From an uncultured Rhodospirillales bacterium (GTDB taxonomy: Bacteria; Pseudomonadota; Alphaproteobacteria; Acetobacterales; Acetobacteraceae), in NCBI GenBank assembly GCA_903835235.1, contig CAILMF010000055.1:310001-374000 (forward strand): a DNA stretch of 64,000 nucleotides. The letters run 5' to 3'. Shown one piece after another: positions 23,545-32,496 of this stretch. The notes below the pieces were generated by a model. The model saw only the letters and a program-made list of their open reading frames with translations, was not told the DNA's origin and did no database searches. The first letter of the stretch is position 1. Each line of letters begins with the position of its first letter. The translations under genes were made by a program, and so were the position numbers.

Positions 23545-24240
23545 CTATGCCGTCGTCAGCCGCCGCATCGGTGCCATGGGCAGGCTGAACAGGCGTTCCT
23601 TGCCCAGCAGGAACAGCCGGGCGCCCCAGGGGAACAGGTTGGCCAGGGCAGGGTCGGTGGCTGCCAGCCCGCCGGTATAGGCGCCGAAGGCCGGCAAGAT
23701 CACCCGGCGTGGGTCGGTCATGAAGCAGGGGCGCGTCACCGGGCCACAGCGCGTCGGCATGCTGCCCTTGGGGTGGAAGTGGCCGCTGAGTTCCCCCGGC
23801 GGCTGCTTGCCCGGCAAGGCCTGGTGGCGGAACACCAGCGGTCCCTCGCGCAACTCGTCGCAGGCCTCGCCGGGCAGGCTGGCGGGGGCGATGGGGTCGT
23901 GGTTGCCCAGCACCCAGGTGACGGCGACGCCGTTCAGCATATGGCGCAGCGCGGCGGCGTCCTGCTCGGCCAGGCGGGTATGGCCGGCGGCGTCGTGGAA
24001 GCTGTCGCCCAAGGCCACCAGCCGAGCCGGCCGGTAGCGGCGCAAAGCATTGCCAAGGTTAAGCAGGGTTTCGCGGGTATCATAGGGTGGCAGCAGGCCG
24101 TGGCCGCGGGCGGCGAAGCTGCTGCCCTTTTCCAGATGCAGGTCGGCCACCACCAGCATTTTTTGGGCTGGCCAGAACAGCACGCCCGCGGGGTCCAGCA
24201 TCAGGCGCTCGCCGGCAATATGGATCGGGGCGGCACTCAT
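23545..24240 (-). CDS. pdeM: Ligase-associated DNA-damage metallophosphoesterase PdeM
   Basis: A 231-residue metallophosphoesterase of the MPE type found with Lhr-Core. Motifs in order: 'VVADLHLEKGSSFAARG' (D-x-H), 'ALGDSFHD', 'VLGNHD' and 'GHFHPKG' (final GHxH). The P. putida homologue is a manganese-dependent DNA nuclease/phosphodiesterase. Start ATG 24240 overlaps the Lhr stop as ATGA. It is the distal gene of the Lhr-MPE half of the repair cluster. Confidence 0.92.
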   Translation of the reverse strand: MSAAPIHIAGERLMLDPAGVLFWPAQKMLVVADLHLEKGSSFAARGHGLLPPYDTRETLLNLGNALRRYRPARLVALGDSFHDAAGHTRLAEQDAAALRHMLNGVAVTWVLGNHDPIAPASLPGEACDELREGPLVFRHQALPGKQPPGELSGHFHPKGSMPTRCGPVTRPCFMTDPRRVILPAFGAYTGGLAATDPALANLFPWGARLFLLGKERLFSLPMAPMRRLTTA

Positions 24241-26756
24241 GCTCGGCGCCTCCGCCGGCTTTCCAACACCTTCGGGCGGGAGCGGTCGCGGGCCGGCGGG
24301 CCGAGCGAGACGCCCTCGGTCACCTCGGCCAGCAGCTCCGAAAAGAGTTCGGTGCCGCCGGTGGCTTCCTCCACCAGCGCGGCGGCTTCGGCCAGCAGCG
24401 CGTCCTCGGCGCCGCCGGCCACCCATTCGCGCCCCTGCTCGATCAGCGCCGGCACCGCCAGGGGGGAGGCGCGGTCCAGCGCCAGGTGCTGCACCCGCCC
24501 CTCCGCGCGGCCCAGCAGCCGGGCGATGCGGGCAACATCCGTCAGGCCATGCGCGGCTTCCTGCCGCGTGGCGCGCAGCAGCACGTGGTCGGGTTCATGC
24601 TTGCGCAGCACGTCGTAGATCAGGTCGGCATTCATGGTCATGGTGCGGCCGGATTTTTCCTGGCCGGGCTGGTTCTTCTCCAGCAGGCCGGCAATGGTGG
24701 CGATGTTGCGGAAGGTGCGGCGGAGCATGGAGGACTCGGCGATCCACTCCTCCAGCTCCTCGCCCAATATGTCCTGCTCGAACAAACGCTCAACCCCGGT
24801 GGGCTCGAAGGCGCTCCAGGTGGCCAGGACATAGTCGGTGGCGAGGTAGCCCAGCGGCGCCATGCCCAGCTTTTCCATGCGCTTGGTCACCAGCATGCCC
24901 AGCGTCTGGTGCGCCAGGCGGCCCTCGAAGCAATAGGCCACCATGAACCAGCGGGGGCCGCGCGGGAACGTTTCCACGAGTAGCCCATCCGGCGGCGGCA
25001 AGGCCGAGAAATGCTGTTGCAGCCGCAGCCATTCCTGCACCGGCGGCGGCAGGTGGCTCCATTTGGCGGGGTCGTGCAGAATGCCGCGGACGCGTGCCGC
25101 CAGCTCGGTCGTCAGCGGCATGCGGGCGCCGGCATAGACCGGCACGCGCGGCTCGCCCTCGCCGCCGCGGGAGACCACCGCGGTCATCGCCTCCAGCTTG
25201 TCGAAGCGCAGCAATTGCCCGGCGAAGATGAAGCAATCGCCGGCAACCAACGTGCCGACAAAATATTCCTCAACCTCGCCCAGCATCGGCCCGCCGCGCA
25301 GCCGCACCTTGACCATCGGCGTCTCGACGATGGTGCCCAGGTTCATGCGGAACTGGAGGACGACGCGGTTGTTGGCGGCGTGGACCAGGCCCTCGCTGTC
25401 GCGGAACAGCTTGCGGAAGCGGTCATAGGCCCGCAGCGCGTAGCCGCCATCCTCGACGAAGCGCAGCACATCGTCGAAATCCTGCCGCGACAGCCCGGCA
25501 TAGGCGCCTGACCGCGTCACCTCCGCATACAGCGCATCCGGCGCGAAGGGGCCATGGCAGGCGCACGCAAGAATATGCTGCGCCAGCACGTCCAAGCCCC
25601 CCGGCCGTGGCGGGTCGCCATCCAGCTCGCTCGCGGCAATGGCCTCCACCGCCGCGGTGCATTCCACCACCTCGAAGCGGTTGCTCGGCACCAGCACTGC
25701 CAGAGAAGGCTCGTCCATCCGGTGATTGGCCCGGCCGACGCGCTGCAACAGGCGGGAGACGCCCTTCGGCGCGCCCACCTGCACCACCTGATCGACAGCG
25801 CCCCAGTCGATGCCAAGGTCCAGCGACGCCGTCGCCACCACCGCGCGCAGCCGGCCTTCCGCCATGGCGGCTTCCACCTTGCGGCGTTGTTCCACCGTCA
25901 GGCTGCCATGGTGCAGGGCGATGGGCAGGTTGGCGTCGTTCAGCTTCCACAGCGCCTGGAAGATCAGTTCTGCTTGTGCGCGCGTATTGACGAAGACGAT
26001 GCTGACCTTGGCCTGCTGCAACCGGGCATAGATCTCGGGCGCGCTGGCCAGGCCCATATGCCCTCCCCAGGGCAGGTGACCCTCCGGCAGCATCACGTCC
26101 AGCCGCGGCGCCACGCCGCCACGGCCGATCACCAGCCGCACATCGGCGGGGCGCCCGCGCGGGGAAAGCCAGGCGCGCAGCGCATCCGGGTGCGCCACGG
26201 TGGCGGAAAGCCCCACCCGCCGCAGCCCTGGCGCCAGCGCCTGCAAGCGGGAAAGACACAGCGAAAGCTGGTCGCCCCGCTTGGTGCCGGCCAGCGCATG
26301 CGCCTCATCCACCACCACCGCGGCCAGGCCGGCGAACATCCTGATGGCATCGGGCAGGGAGAGCAGCAGCGTCAGGCTCTCCGGCGTGGTCAGCAGCAGG
26401 TTGGGCGGTGCCTCCCGCTGGCGGGCACGGCGGTTGGCCGGGGTGTCGCCGGTGCGGGTCTCAATGCTGATGGGCAGCGCCATCTCCGTCACCGGCGCCA
26501 TCAGGTTGCGGGCGATATCCACCGCCAGCGCCTTCAACGGCGAGATGTAGAGCGTGTGCAGGCCGTCACGCGGGCGCTCGGCCAGTTCCACCAGGCTGGG
26601 CAGGAAGCCCGCCAGCGTCTTGCCGCCGCCGGTCGGCGCGACCAGCAGCGCGCTTTCGCCCGCGCGGGCAGCCGCAAGCAGCGCCAGCTGGTGCGGCCGT
26701 GGCGACCAGCCGCGGGCGGCGAACCAACCCGCAAAGAGTTCCGGCAATGTTCCCAT
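24237..26756 (-). CDS. Ligase-associated DEAD/H-box DNA helicase (Lhr-Core)
   Basis: An 839-residue superfamily-2 helicase of Lhr-Core length, lacking the long C-terminal extension of full Lhr. Motifs: Q-like 'WSPRPHQLALL', Walker A 'APTGGGKTLAG', Walker B/DEAH 'VVVDEAHALAG', motif III 'GLSATVA', and motifs V-VI around 'ASLDLGIDWG' and 'LLQRVGRANH'. The winged-helix and Lhr-specific domains follow ('TLGMLVTKRMEKLGM'). It is a 3'-to-5' DNA translocase in characterised homologues. It forms an operon with pdeM; its start region is divergent from a broken DoxX gene. Confidence 0.95.
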   Translation of the reverse strand: MGTLPELFAGWFAARGWSPRPHQLALLAAARAGESALLVAPTGGGKTLAGFLPSLVELAERPRDGLHTLYISPLKALAVDIARNLMAPVTEMALPISIETRTGDTPANRRARQREAPPNLLLTTPESLTLLLSLPDAIRMFAGLAAVVVDEAHALAGTKRGDQLSLCLSRLQALAPGLRRVGLSATVAHPDALRAWLSPRGRPADVRLVIGRGGVAPRLDVMLPEGHLPWGGHMGLASAPEIYARLQQAKVSIVFVNTRAQAELIFQALWKLNDANLPIALHHGSLTVEQRRKVEAAMAEGRLRAVVATASLDLGIDWGAVDQVVQVGAPKGVSRLLQRVGRANHRMDEPSLAVLVPSNRFEVVECTAAVEAIAASELDGDPPRPGGLDVLAQHILACACHGPFAPDALYAEVTRSGAYAGLSRQDFDDVLRFVEDGGYALRAYDRFRKLFRDSEGLVHAANNRVVLQFRMNLGTIVETPMVKVRLRGGPMLGEVEEYFVGTLVAGDCFIFAGQLLRFDKLEAMTAVVSRGGEGEPRVPVYAGARMPLTTELAARVRGILHDPAKWSHLPPPVQEWLRLQQHFSALPPPDGLLVETFPRGPRWFMVAYCFEGRLAHQTLGMLVTKRMEKLGMAPLGYLATDYVLATWSAFEPTGVERLFEQDILGEELEEWIAESSMLRRTFRNIATIAGLLEKNQPGQEKSGRTMTMNADLIYDVLRKHEPDHVLLRATRQEAAHGLTDVARIARLLGRAEGRVQHLALDRASPLAVPALIEQGREWVAGGAEDALLAEAAALVEEATGGTELFSELLAEVTEGVSLGPPARDRSRPKVLESRRRRRA

Positions 26757-26871
26757 TCGTGGCCATCATGGCGATCATTCGCCAAAGCCGGAAGCGGCTT
26801 GCGGTATCGCAGGTCGCCGTTCCGCCAGGCGACACATTCTCCGTGCCGCACACGCAACAGGCGAGACGGCG

Positions 26872-27295
26872 ATGCGCAGGTCAGACGTCGACCTGACCGA
26901 CCCTTCGGCGGTGCTGCGGCGGTTCCTCGGCCTCGGCTAGGTGCCGCACATCCTGTCCAGGTGGCAGAACATGGCGCGGTCCGCGGCCTTCTGCGGCAAG
27001 GTGCTGCCCTATCCCGAGGTGGTGCTCTACGGGGTCCTCGCGGCCGAGACGGTCAGCCTGCTGGGGCTGATCTGCAACATCCTGGTCAACTGGGTGGGGC
27101 TGGTTTCCACCGGTGCCATGGCCATCGTCATCTTCGCCACCAGGGGCGACGGCCGGATGAGGAAGCTGGGCGGCGAGGAATATCTGGTGCTGTGGGGCCT
27201 CGGCTCCTTCTCCCTGGCCGTGGCGGCCGGGAAGCGCGACGTGGCCGAGCATGGCCCCCCCCGCGCTGTTCTTCCCGCACACACCGGCGGCCTGA
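26872..27295 (+). pseudogene. DoxX-family membrane protein, broken by an amber stop and a frameshift
   Basis: From ATG 26872 the frame reads MRRSDVDLTDPSAVLRRFLG, stops at TAG 26938-26940, and continues in the same frame from GTG 26941 with 'PHILSRWQNMARSAAFCGKV' and three hydrophobic segments to 'EEYLVLWGLGSFSLAVAAG'. Order and spacing fit a single four-helix DoxX/DoxD protein of about 140 residues. A run of eight C (27255-27262) then takes the frame off course; shifting one frame there gives 'ALFFPHTPAA' and a TGA at 27293-27295. A TGG-to-TAG change would restore Trp. Sequencing error in a C-run or a very recent pseudogene are both possible. Confidence 0.65.
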
Positions 27296-27334
27296 AGCCT
27301 GGCGCCCCGGCCGCGCGGCGCCAGCGGCAAACGC

Positions 27335-28435
27335 TCAAACCGCCGCGAGGTCGGGCGATGGGTCCGGCGCGGCGAAGTGCAGGCGCAGCCGGGTGCCGCT
27401 GGTGCCCTCGGGCGCCGCTTCCACCACCAGCCGGCTGCCGGCCTGGCCCGCCAGTCGCGCCGCCAGGTGCAGGCCCAGCCCGCCGCCGCCGGGCATGTCC
27501 GGCAGGCCGATGCCGTCATCGGCCACTTCCAGCTCAGCCAACGCGGGGCTCAGCCGGCGCAGCGTAACGCGCACCACGCCGTCGCTGCCCGGCGGGAAGG
27601 CGTGGTGCAGCGCGTTGGTGGTCAGCTCGTTGACGATCAGCGCCAGCGGCGCCGCCTGGCGCACCGGTACGGCGATGCCGGCGGCCACCACGCCATGCAG
27701 CCGGCTGCGCGCCTGCCCCGCCAGGTCGCAGGCGGCCTGGGCCGCGGCGATCACCTCCGGCCCCAGGTCAACCGTGGCGGAGCTGGCCATATGGAACATG
27801 CGGTCCTGCACCTGGGTGGCCAGCAGCACGCGGGCGGCGGCGCCGCGCAGTGCCGCGGCCACCACCGGGTCGCGGCTGCGCCCGGCCTGCAGGTTCAGCA
27901 CCGAACTGGTGGCCTGGGCGTTGTTGCGGACACGATGCTGCAACTCCTGCACCAGGGAATCGCGTTCCTCCGCGATGCGCCGGCGTTCGGACTGGGCCTG
28001 GATGTCCGTGACATCCAGGCTCTGCGCCAACAGGTGCACCAGCGTGCCCGCATGGAACAGCGGGTGGCCTTCCTCCACCATGCCGCGCCAGGCGCCATCC
28101 GCGCGGCGCAGCCGGTATTCCAGCCGGAAGCTGGCCTGCTGCGCCACGGCGTGGTCCAGCGCGGCCCGGCAGGCCGGCAGGTCCGCCGGGTGGACTGCCG
28201 TTTCCCAGCCGCGGCCACGGGCCTGGTCGGCGCTCAGCCCGGTGAACGTCATCCAGGCCTGGTTGACGAAGCCACACAACCCCAGCGGGTCCGTGCAGCG
28301 CAGCAGCGCCGGCATGCCGTGGGCGGCCTGCGCCCAGGGCATCCGCGCCTGTTCCATGCCTTGGCCGGCCGAGCCGATATTGCGCGAGACCTGCATCCAT
28401 TGCTCCGTGCAGGCGGCGTGGGACGCGTCCATCAT
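27335..28435 (-). CDS. PAS-containing sensor histidine kinase (HisKA_2/HWE-like)
   Basis: A 366-residue soluble kinase without membrane spans. A PAS domain covers about 42-148 ('FVNQAWMTFTGLSADQA', 'VHPADLPACRAALDHA', 'LEYRLRRADGAWR'). The phospho-acceptor is probably His167 in 'ELQHRVRNNAQ', of the HisKA_2 type. N-box 'VNELTTNALHHAF', G1 'DDGIG' and G2 'GGGGLGLHLA' follow. These kinases in alphaproteobacteria often feed the general stress response or light/redox signalling. No response regulator is adjacent. AAGGGACC precedes the double ATG. It sits between the two halves of the repair cluster. Confidence 0.87.
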   Translation of the reverse strand: MMDASHAACTEQWMQVSRNIGSAGQGMEQARMPWAQAAHGMPALLRCTDPLGLCGFVNQAWMTFTGLSADQARGRGWETAVHPADLPACRAALDHAVAQQASFRLEYRLRRADGAWRGMVEEGHPLFHAGTLVHLLAQSLDVTDIQAQSERRRIAEERDSLVQELQHRVRNNAQATSSVLNLQAGRSRDPVVAAALRGAAARVLLATQVQDRMFHMASSATVDLGPEVIAAAQAACDLAGQARSRLHGVVAAGIAVPVRQAAPLALIVNELTTNALHHAFPPGSDGVVRVTLRRLSPALAELEVADDGIGLPDMPGGGGLGLHLAARLAGQAGSRLVVEAAPEGTSGTRLRLHFAAPDPSPDLAAV

Positions 28436-28549
28436 CGCCTGGTCCCTTGCCAGACGCCGGAGCCGGCAAGTGGTTCCGTGCGCGGTGCAAAGCGGCAGCG
28501 GTGATGCCCAGGGCTTGACCGGCCGCCAGGCCAGCGTACCTGTGACCCC

Positions 28550-29605
28550 ATGGCAATCGGCGCCCCGCATCCGGAGACCTGGCTGAAGGTGACGCCGGCG
28601 GGGCTGTACTGCGAGCCCGGCGGTTTCTACGTGGACCCGGTGCGCGCGGTTGAACGCGCGGTGATCAGCCATGGCCATGCCGACCACGCCCGCCCGGGGC
28701 ATGGCGCCGTGCTGGGCACCGCGGCAACCCTGGCGATCATGGCGGCGCGGATGGGCGCGGGGCGGATCGGCGTGCCGCAGGCATTGCGGTATGGCGAGGT
28801 GCTGGAGATCGGCGGCGTGCGGCTTTGGCTGGCGCCGGCCGGGCATGTGCTGGGCAGCGCGCAGGTCTGCCTGGAATGGCGCGGCAGCCGGGCCGTGGTC
28901 TCCGGCGACTACAAGCGGCAGCGCGACCCCAGCTGCGCGCCGTTTCTCGTGACCCCCTGCGACGTCTTCGTGACCGAGGCGACCTTCGCCCTGCCGGTGT
29001 TCCGCCACCCCTCGCCGGAGGGAGAGGTGGCGAAGCTGCTGCGCAGCGTGGCGCTGTTTCCGGAACGAACGCACGTTGTCGGCTGCTACGCCCTGGGCAA
29101 ATGCCAGCGGCTGATCATGCTGCTGCGGGAAGCCGGCTGGGACCGGCCGATCTACCTGCATGGCGCGCAGCAGAAGCTGTGCACGCTGTATGAGGAGCTG
29201 GGCGTGAAGCTCGGCCTTCTGCCCGGCGCCACGGTGGCGAACAAATCAGAGATGGTCGGCGGCATTGTGCTGGCGCCGCCTTCCGCGGTGCAGGACCGCT
29301 GGGCGCGGCGGCTCAGCGACCCCGTGGTGGTGGCGGCCAGCGGCTGGATGCGGGTGCGGCAGCGGGCGAAGATGGGCGGCGTGGAACTGCCGCTGGTCAT
29401 CAGCGACCACGCCGACTGGGACGACCTGAACCGCACGATCGACGAGGTGGGTGCGCCCGAGGTCTGGGTGACCCATGGCCGCGACGACGCGCTGGTGCAC
29501 GCCATGGCCCAGCGCGGCATCCGCGGCCGGGCGCTGCACCTGGTGGGGCTGGGCGAGGAGGACGAGGCGGAGCCCGCGCCAGACGACGCGGCGGTACCGG
29601 CATGA
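28550..29605 (+). CDS. Ligase-associated DNA exonuclease (metallo-beta-lactamase fold)
   Basis: A 351-residue beta-CASP/MBL nuclease. 'ISHGHADHARPGH' is the HxHxDH metal motif, 'APAGHVLGSAQVCLE' and 'VVSGDYKRQRDP' give further ligands, and 'ISDHADWDDL' with 'WVTHGRDD' supply the C-terminal His residues. It is the Exo component of the Lhr/MPE/Exo/Lig repair set. The ligase gene starts in an ATGA overlap, so the two are coupled. Confidence 0.93.
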   Translation: MAIGAPHPETWLKVTPAGLYCEPGGFYVDPVRAVERAVISHGHADHARPGHGAVLGTAATLAIMAARMGAGRIGVPQALRYGEVLEIGGVRLWLAPAGHVLGSAQVCLEWRGSRAVVSGDYKRQRDPSCAPFLVTPCDVFVTEATFALPVFRHPSPEGEVAKLLRSVALFPERTHVVGCYALGKCQRLIMLLREAGWDRPIYLHGAQQKLCTLYEELGVKLGLLPGATVANKSEMVGGIVLAPPSAVQDRWARRLSDPVVVAASGWMRVRQRAKMGGVELPLVISDHADWDDLNRTIDEVGAPEVWVTHGRDDALVHAMAQRGIRGRALHLVGLGEEDEAEPAPDDAAVPA

Positions 29606-31209
29606 GCCTGCCCGCCTTTGCCGAGCTGCTGGAACGCCTGGTCTTCACCCCCGGCCGCAATGCCAAGCTGGCGCTGCTGCGCGGCTGGTTCCAGGCGCAG
29701 CCGGACCCGGACCGCGGCATCGGCCTGGCGGCGCTGACCGAAGAGCTGAAATTCTCCGCCGCCAAGCCCGCGATGGTGCGGGAGCTGGTGGCCGGCCGCG
29801 TCGACCAGGTGCTGCTGGCGCTTTCGCATGATTACGTCGGTGATTTCGCCGAGACGGTGGCGCTGATCTGGCCTGTCCGTGAAGGCGTTAACGCACCGCC
29901 GCCGACCCTCGCAGAGGTGGTGGAGGCGCTGGAGACCACGCCCAAGGCGGAGCTGCCGGCGCTGATCGCGGGTTGGCTGGACACGCTGGATGCCACCGGG
30001 CGCTTTGCGCTGATAAAACTGGTCACCGGCGGGCTGCGCGTCGGTGTCTCAGCCCGGCTGGCCCGGGTGGCGCTGGCGGAGTGGAGCGGCCAGCCGGTGG
30101 CGGATATCGAGGAAATCTGGCACGGCATCGCGCCGCCCTACCTCCCCATCTTCCGCTGGCTTGAAGGCCAGGCCGAGCGCCCGGACCCGCTGGACACACC
30201 GGTGTTCCGCCCGCTGATGCTGGCCCACCCGCTGGAGGACAGCGACATCGCCGCGCTGGAGCCCGCGGCCTGGCGCGCCGAGTGGAAATGGGACGGCATT
30301 CGCGTGCAACTGGTCAGCGGCCCCGGCGGAAGGCGGCTGTGGAGCCGCGGTGGCGAGGATGTTTCCGGCGCCTTCCCCGAGATCACGGCGGCGATGGATT
30401 TCCACGGCGTGCTGGATGGCGAGTTGCTGGTGGTGCGGGATGGCGTCGTCGCGCCCTTCGCCGATCTGCAGCAGCGGCTGAACCGCAAGACCGTCGGCGC
30501 CAAGCTGCAGAAGGACCATCCGGCGGGGGTGCGGCTGTACGACCTGCTGTTCGACGGCACCGAGGATTTGCGCGCGCTGCCCTTCGATGAACGTCGGCTG
30601 CGGCTGGAAGCCTTCGTCGCGCGGGAGCAGCCGCGGCGGATGGACCTCTCCGTGCAGATCGCCTTCGCCAGCATGCCGCAACTGGCGGAAGTGCGGGCCG
30701 GCGCGCGCGCGGCCTCGATTGAAGGATTGATGCTGAAGCGCGGCGACAGCCCCTATGTCGCGGGACGGGTGAAGGGCCTGTGGTGGAAGTGGAAGCGCGA
30801 CCCGCTGAGCGTGGACGCGGTGCTGATGTACGCCCAGCGTGGCCACGGCAAGCGCAGCAGTTTCTACAGTGACTACACCTTCGGCCTGTGGCGGCCGGAC
30901 GGGCAGGGCGGCGAGGAACTGGTCCCCATCGGCAAGGCCTACAGCGGCTACACCGATGAGGAACTGGCCTGGCTGGACAAGTGGATCCGCGCCCACACCA
31001 CCGCGCGCTTCGGCCCGGTGCGGGAGGTGGAGAAGGAGTTGGTGCTGGAAGTGGTGTTCGACGCGGCGCAGCTTTCCGGCCGGCACAAATCCGGCGTGGC
31101 GCTGCGCTTCCCGCGCATCGAACGGATACGGCGGGACAAGCCGGCCAGCGAGGCCGACCGGCTGGACAACCTGATGAGCACGATCGCTGCGCCTCCACCT
31201 GCGGCTTGA
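29602..31209 (+). CDS. ATP-dependent DNA ligase of the Lhr-associated repair cluster
   Basis: A 535-residue ligase. Residues 1-205 form the DNA-binding domain; Lys229 in 'EWKWDGIRVQL' is the adenylated lysine (motif I). Motif III 'GVLDGELLV', motif IV 'IEGLMLKRGDSPY', motif V 'WWKWKRDPL' and the OB-fold 'RHKSGVALRFPRIERIRRDK' follow. The order is that of the cisplatin-response ATP-dependent ligase paired with Lhr-Core. It lacks LigD-type polymerase and phosphoesterase domains. It seals nicks made during repair by the associated nucleases. Confidence 0.94.
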   Translation: MSLPAFAELLERLVFTPGRNAKLALLRGWFQAQPDPDRGIGLAALTEELKFSAAKPAMVRELVAGRVDQVLLALSHDYVGDFAETVALIWPVREGVNAPPPTLAEVVEALETTPKAELPALIAGWLDTLDATGRFALIKLVTGGLRVGVSARLARVALAEWSGQPVADIEEIWHGIAPPYLPIFRWLEGQAERPDPLDTPVFRPLMLAHPLEDSDIAALEPAAWRAEWKWDGIRVQLVSGPGGRRLWSRGGEDVSGAFPEITAAMDFHGVLDGELLVVRDGVVAPFADLQQRLNRKTVGAKLQKDHPAGVRLYDLLFDGTEDLRALPFDERRLRLEAFVAREQPRRMDLSVQIAFASMPQLAEVRAGARAASIEGLMLKRGDSPYVAGRVKGLWWKWKRDPLSVDAVLMYAQRGHGKRSSFYSDYTFGLWRPDGQGGEELVPIGKAYSGYTDEELAWLDKWIRAHTTARFGPVREVEKELVLEVVFDAAQLSGRHKSGVALRFPRIERIRRDKPASEADRLDNLMSTIAAPPPAA

Positions 31210-31264
31210 CAGGTCGACCGACCAAATGGGCTACTGCGACCAAAGCCCGCCGAGGAAACCGCCC

Positions 31265-32446
31265 ATGTCCGTCGCCCTGCAGCAGCCTGTCCAGGACCCC
31301 TTGGCCGCGGTGCGCGCCGTGGCGCCGCTGCTGGAAGCCGGCGGCGCCTACAGCGACCGCGCCGGCTGCCTGGACCCCGCGGTGGTGCAGGCGCTGCAGC
31401 AGGCCGACCTGTTCCGCCTGCTGATGCCGCGGCGGATCGGTGGCGCGCAGGTGCCGCCCGTGGTCTATGTCCAGGTCATCGAGGAACTGGCGAAGCATGA
31501 CGGCAGCGCCGCCTGGTGCGTCAACCAGGCCAGCGGCATCGGCATGGGCTGTTCCCACCTGCCGCATGCGGCGGCGCAGCAGGTCTGGGGCAACCCGCAG
31601 GGCATCGCCGCCTGGGGGCCGCCGGCCAGCAAGGCCATCAGCATGCGCGCGGTGCCCGGCGGCTACCGGGTGGACTATGACGGCAACTTCGCCTCCGGCA
31701 GCACCCACGCCACCTGGCTGGGCGGCTTCATCCAGGTGAAGGAGGCGGATGGCAGCCCGCGCCTGATGGCCGACGGCAAGGGCGAGCTGCGCGCCTTCGT
31801 GGTGCCGAAGGCGGCGGCGACCATGACGGTGGACTGGGACGTGCTGGGCCTGCGCGGCACCGGCAGCAACAGCTACAGCCTGCGCGACGTCTTCGTGCCG
31901 GCCGAGCATACCTGGGTGCGCGACGGCGACAGCCCGGACCCCGACCCCTACTACCGCTTCCGCGCCGGCCAGGTCTGGGCCGGCGGTTTCGCCAGCATCT
32001 CCCTGGGGCTGGCGCAGGGCATGCTGGACGCCTTCATCGACCTGGCGACCAACAAGATCCCGCGCGACGAGGCCAGCCCGCTGCGCGAGAGCGGCGTGGT
32101 GCAGCACGAGGTGGCGCTGTGCCATGCCAAGCTGGGCGCCGCCCGGCTGTATTATCGCGCGGCGCTGGAGGAGTTCGTCGCGGAGCTGCGCTCGCGGCAG
32201 ACGCCGACGCTGGACATGCGGATCGCGTATCGGCTGGCGGCGACGCATGCCATCCACAGCGCGCGCGAGGTGGGCGAGACGATCTACGACGCCGCCGGCG
32301 CGACCGCGATCTTCAACAACGGCGCCTTCTCCCGCCGCTACCGCGACCTGCGGACGGTGACGCAGCAGCTGAACGGGCGGAAGGCGCATTATGCCAATGT
32401 CGGCCGGCACCTGCTGGGGCTGAAGCCGGCGATGATCGGGCTGTAG
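31265..32446 (+). CDS. Acyl-CoA dehydrogenase-like flavoprotein (group D hydroxylase type)
   Basis: A 393-residue protein of the acyl-CoA dehydrogenase fold. The N-terminal helices ('DLFRLLMPRRIGGAQVPP', 'ELAKHDGSAAWCVNQ') and middle beta domain ('WDVLGLRGTGSNSYSLRDVF') are typical. The C-terminus 'NNGAFSRRYRDLRTVTQQLN' belongs to the acyl-CoA_dh_2 subgroup, which includes FMNH2/FADH2-dependent phenol and steroid hydroxylases (HsaA, HpaB-like). It may therefore be a monooxygenase rather than a dehydrogenase. GAGGAA precedes ATG 31265. No flavin reductase gene is adjacent. Confidence 0.83.
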   Translation: MSVALQQPVQDPLAAVRAVAPLLEAGGAYSDRAGCLDPAVVQALQQADLFRLLMPRRIGGAQVPPVVYVQVIEELAKHDGSAAWCVNQASGIGMGCSHLPHAAAQQVWGNPQGIAAWGPPASKAISMRAVPGGYRVDYDGNFASGSTHATWLGGFIQVKEADGSPRLMADGKGELRAFVVPKAAATMTVDWDVLGLRGTGSNSYSLRDVFVPAEHTWVRDGDSPDPDPYYRFRAGQVWAGGFASISLGLAQGMLDAFIDLATNKIPRDEASPLRESGVVQHEVALCHAKLGAARLYYRAALEEFVAELRSRQTPTLDMRIAYRLAATHAIHSAREVGETIYDAAGATAIFNNGAFSRRYRDLRTVTQQLNGRKAHYANVGRHLLGLKPAMIGL

Positions 32447-32496
32447 CGCATGGTCTGCGCCTGACAGCGTCTCTCGCCGCTTCCGTCCCGGTCGCC

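Noticed and set aside
27255-27262. Programmed frameshift at the C8 run of the DoxX remnant
   Set aside because: There is no slippery heptamer plus stimulator arrangement, and the gene already has an upstream amber stop; decay or sequencing error is simpler.
25554-28586. Open frame of 1010 codons on the plus strand across Lhr, DoxX and kinase genes
   Set aside because: It crosses three unrelated genes and translates to Arg/Pro/Ser-rich sequence with no domain.
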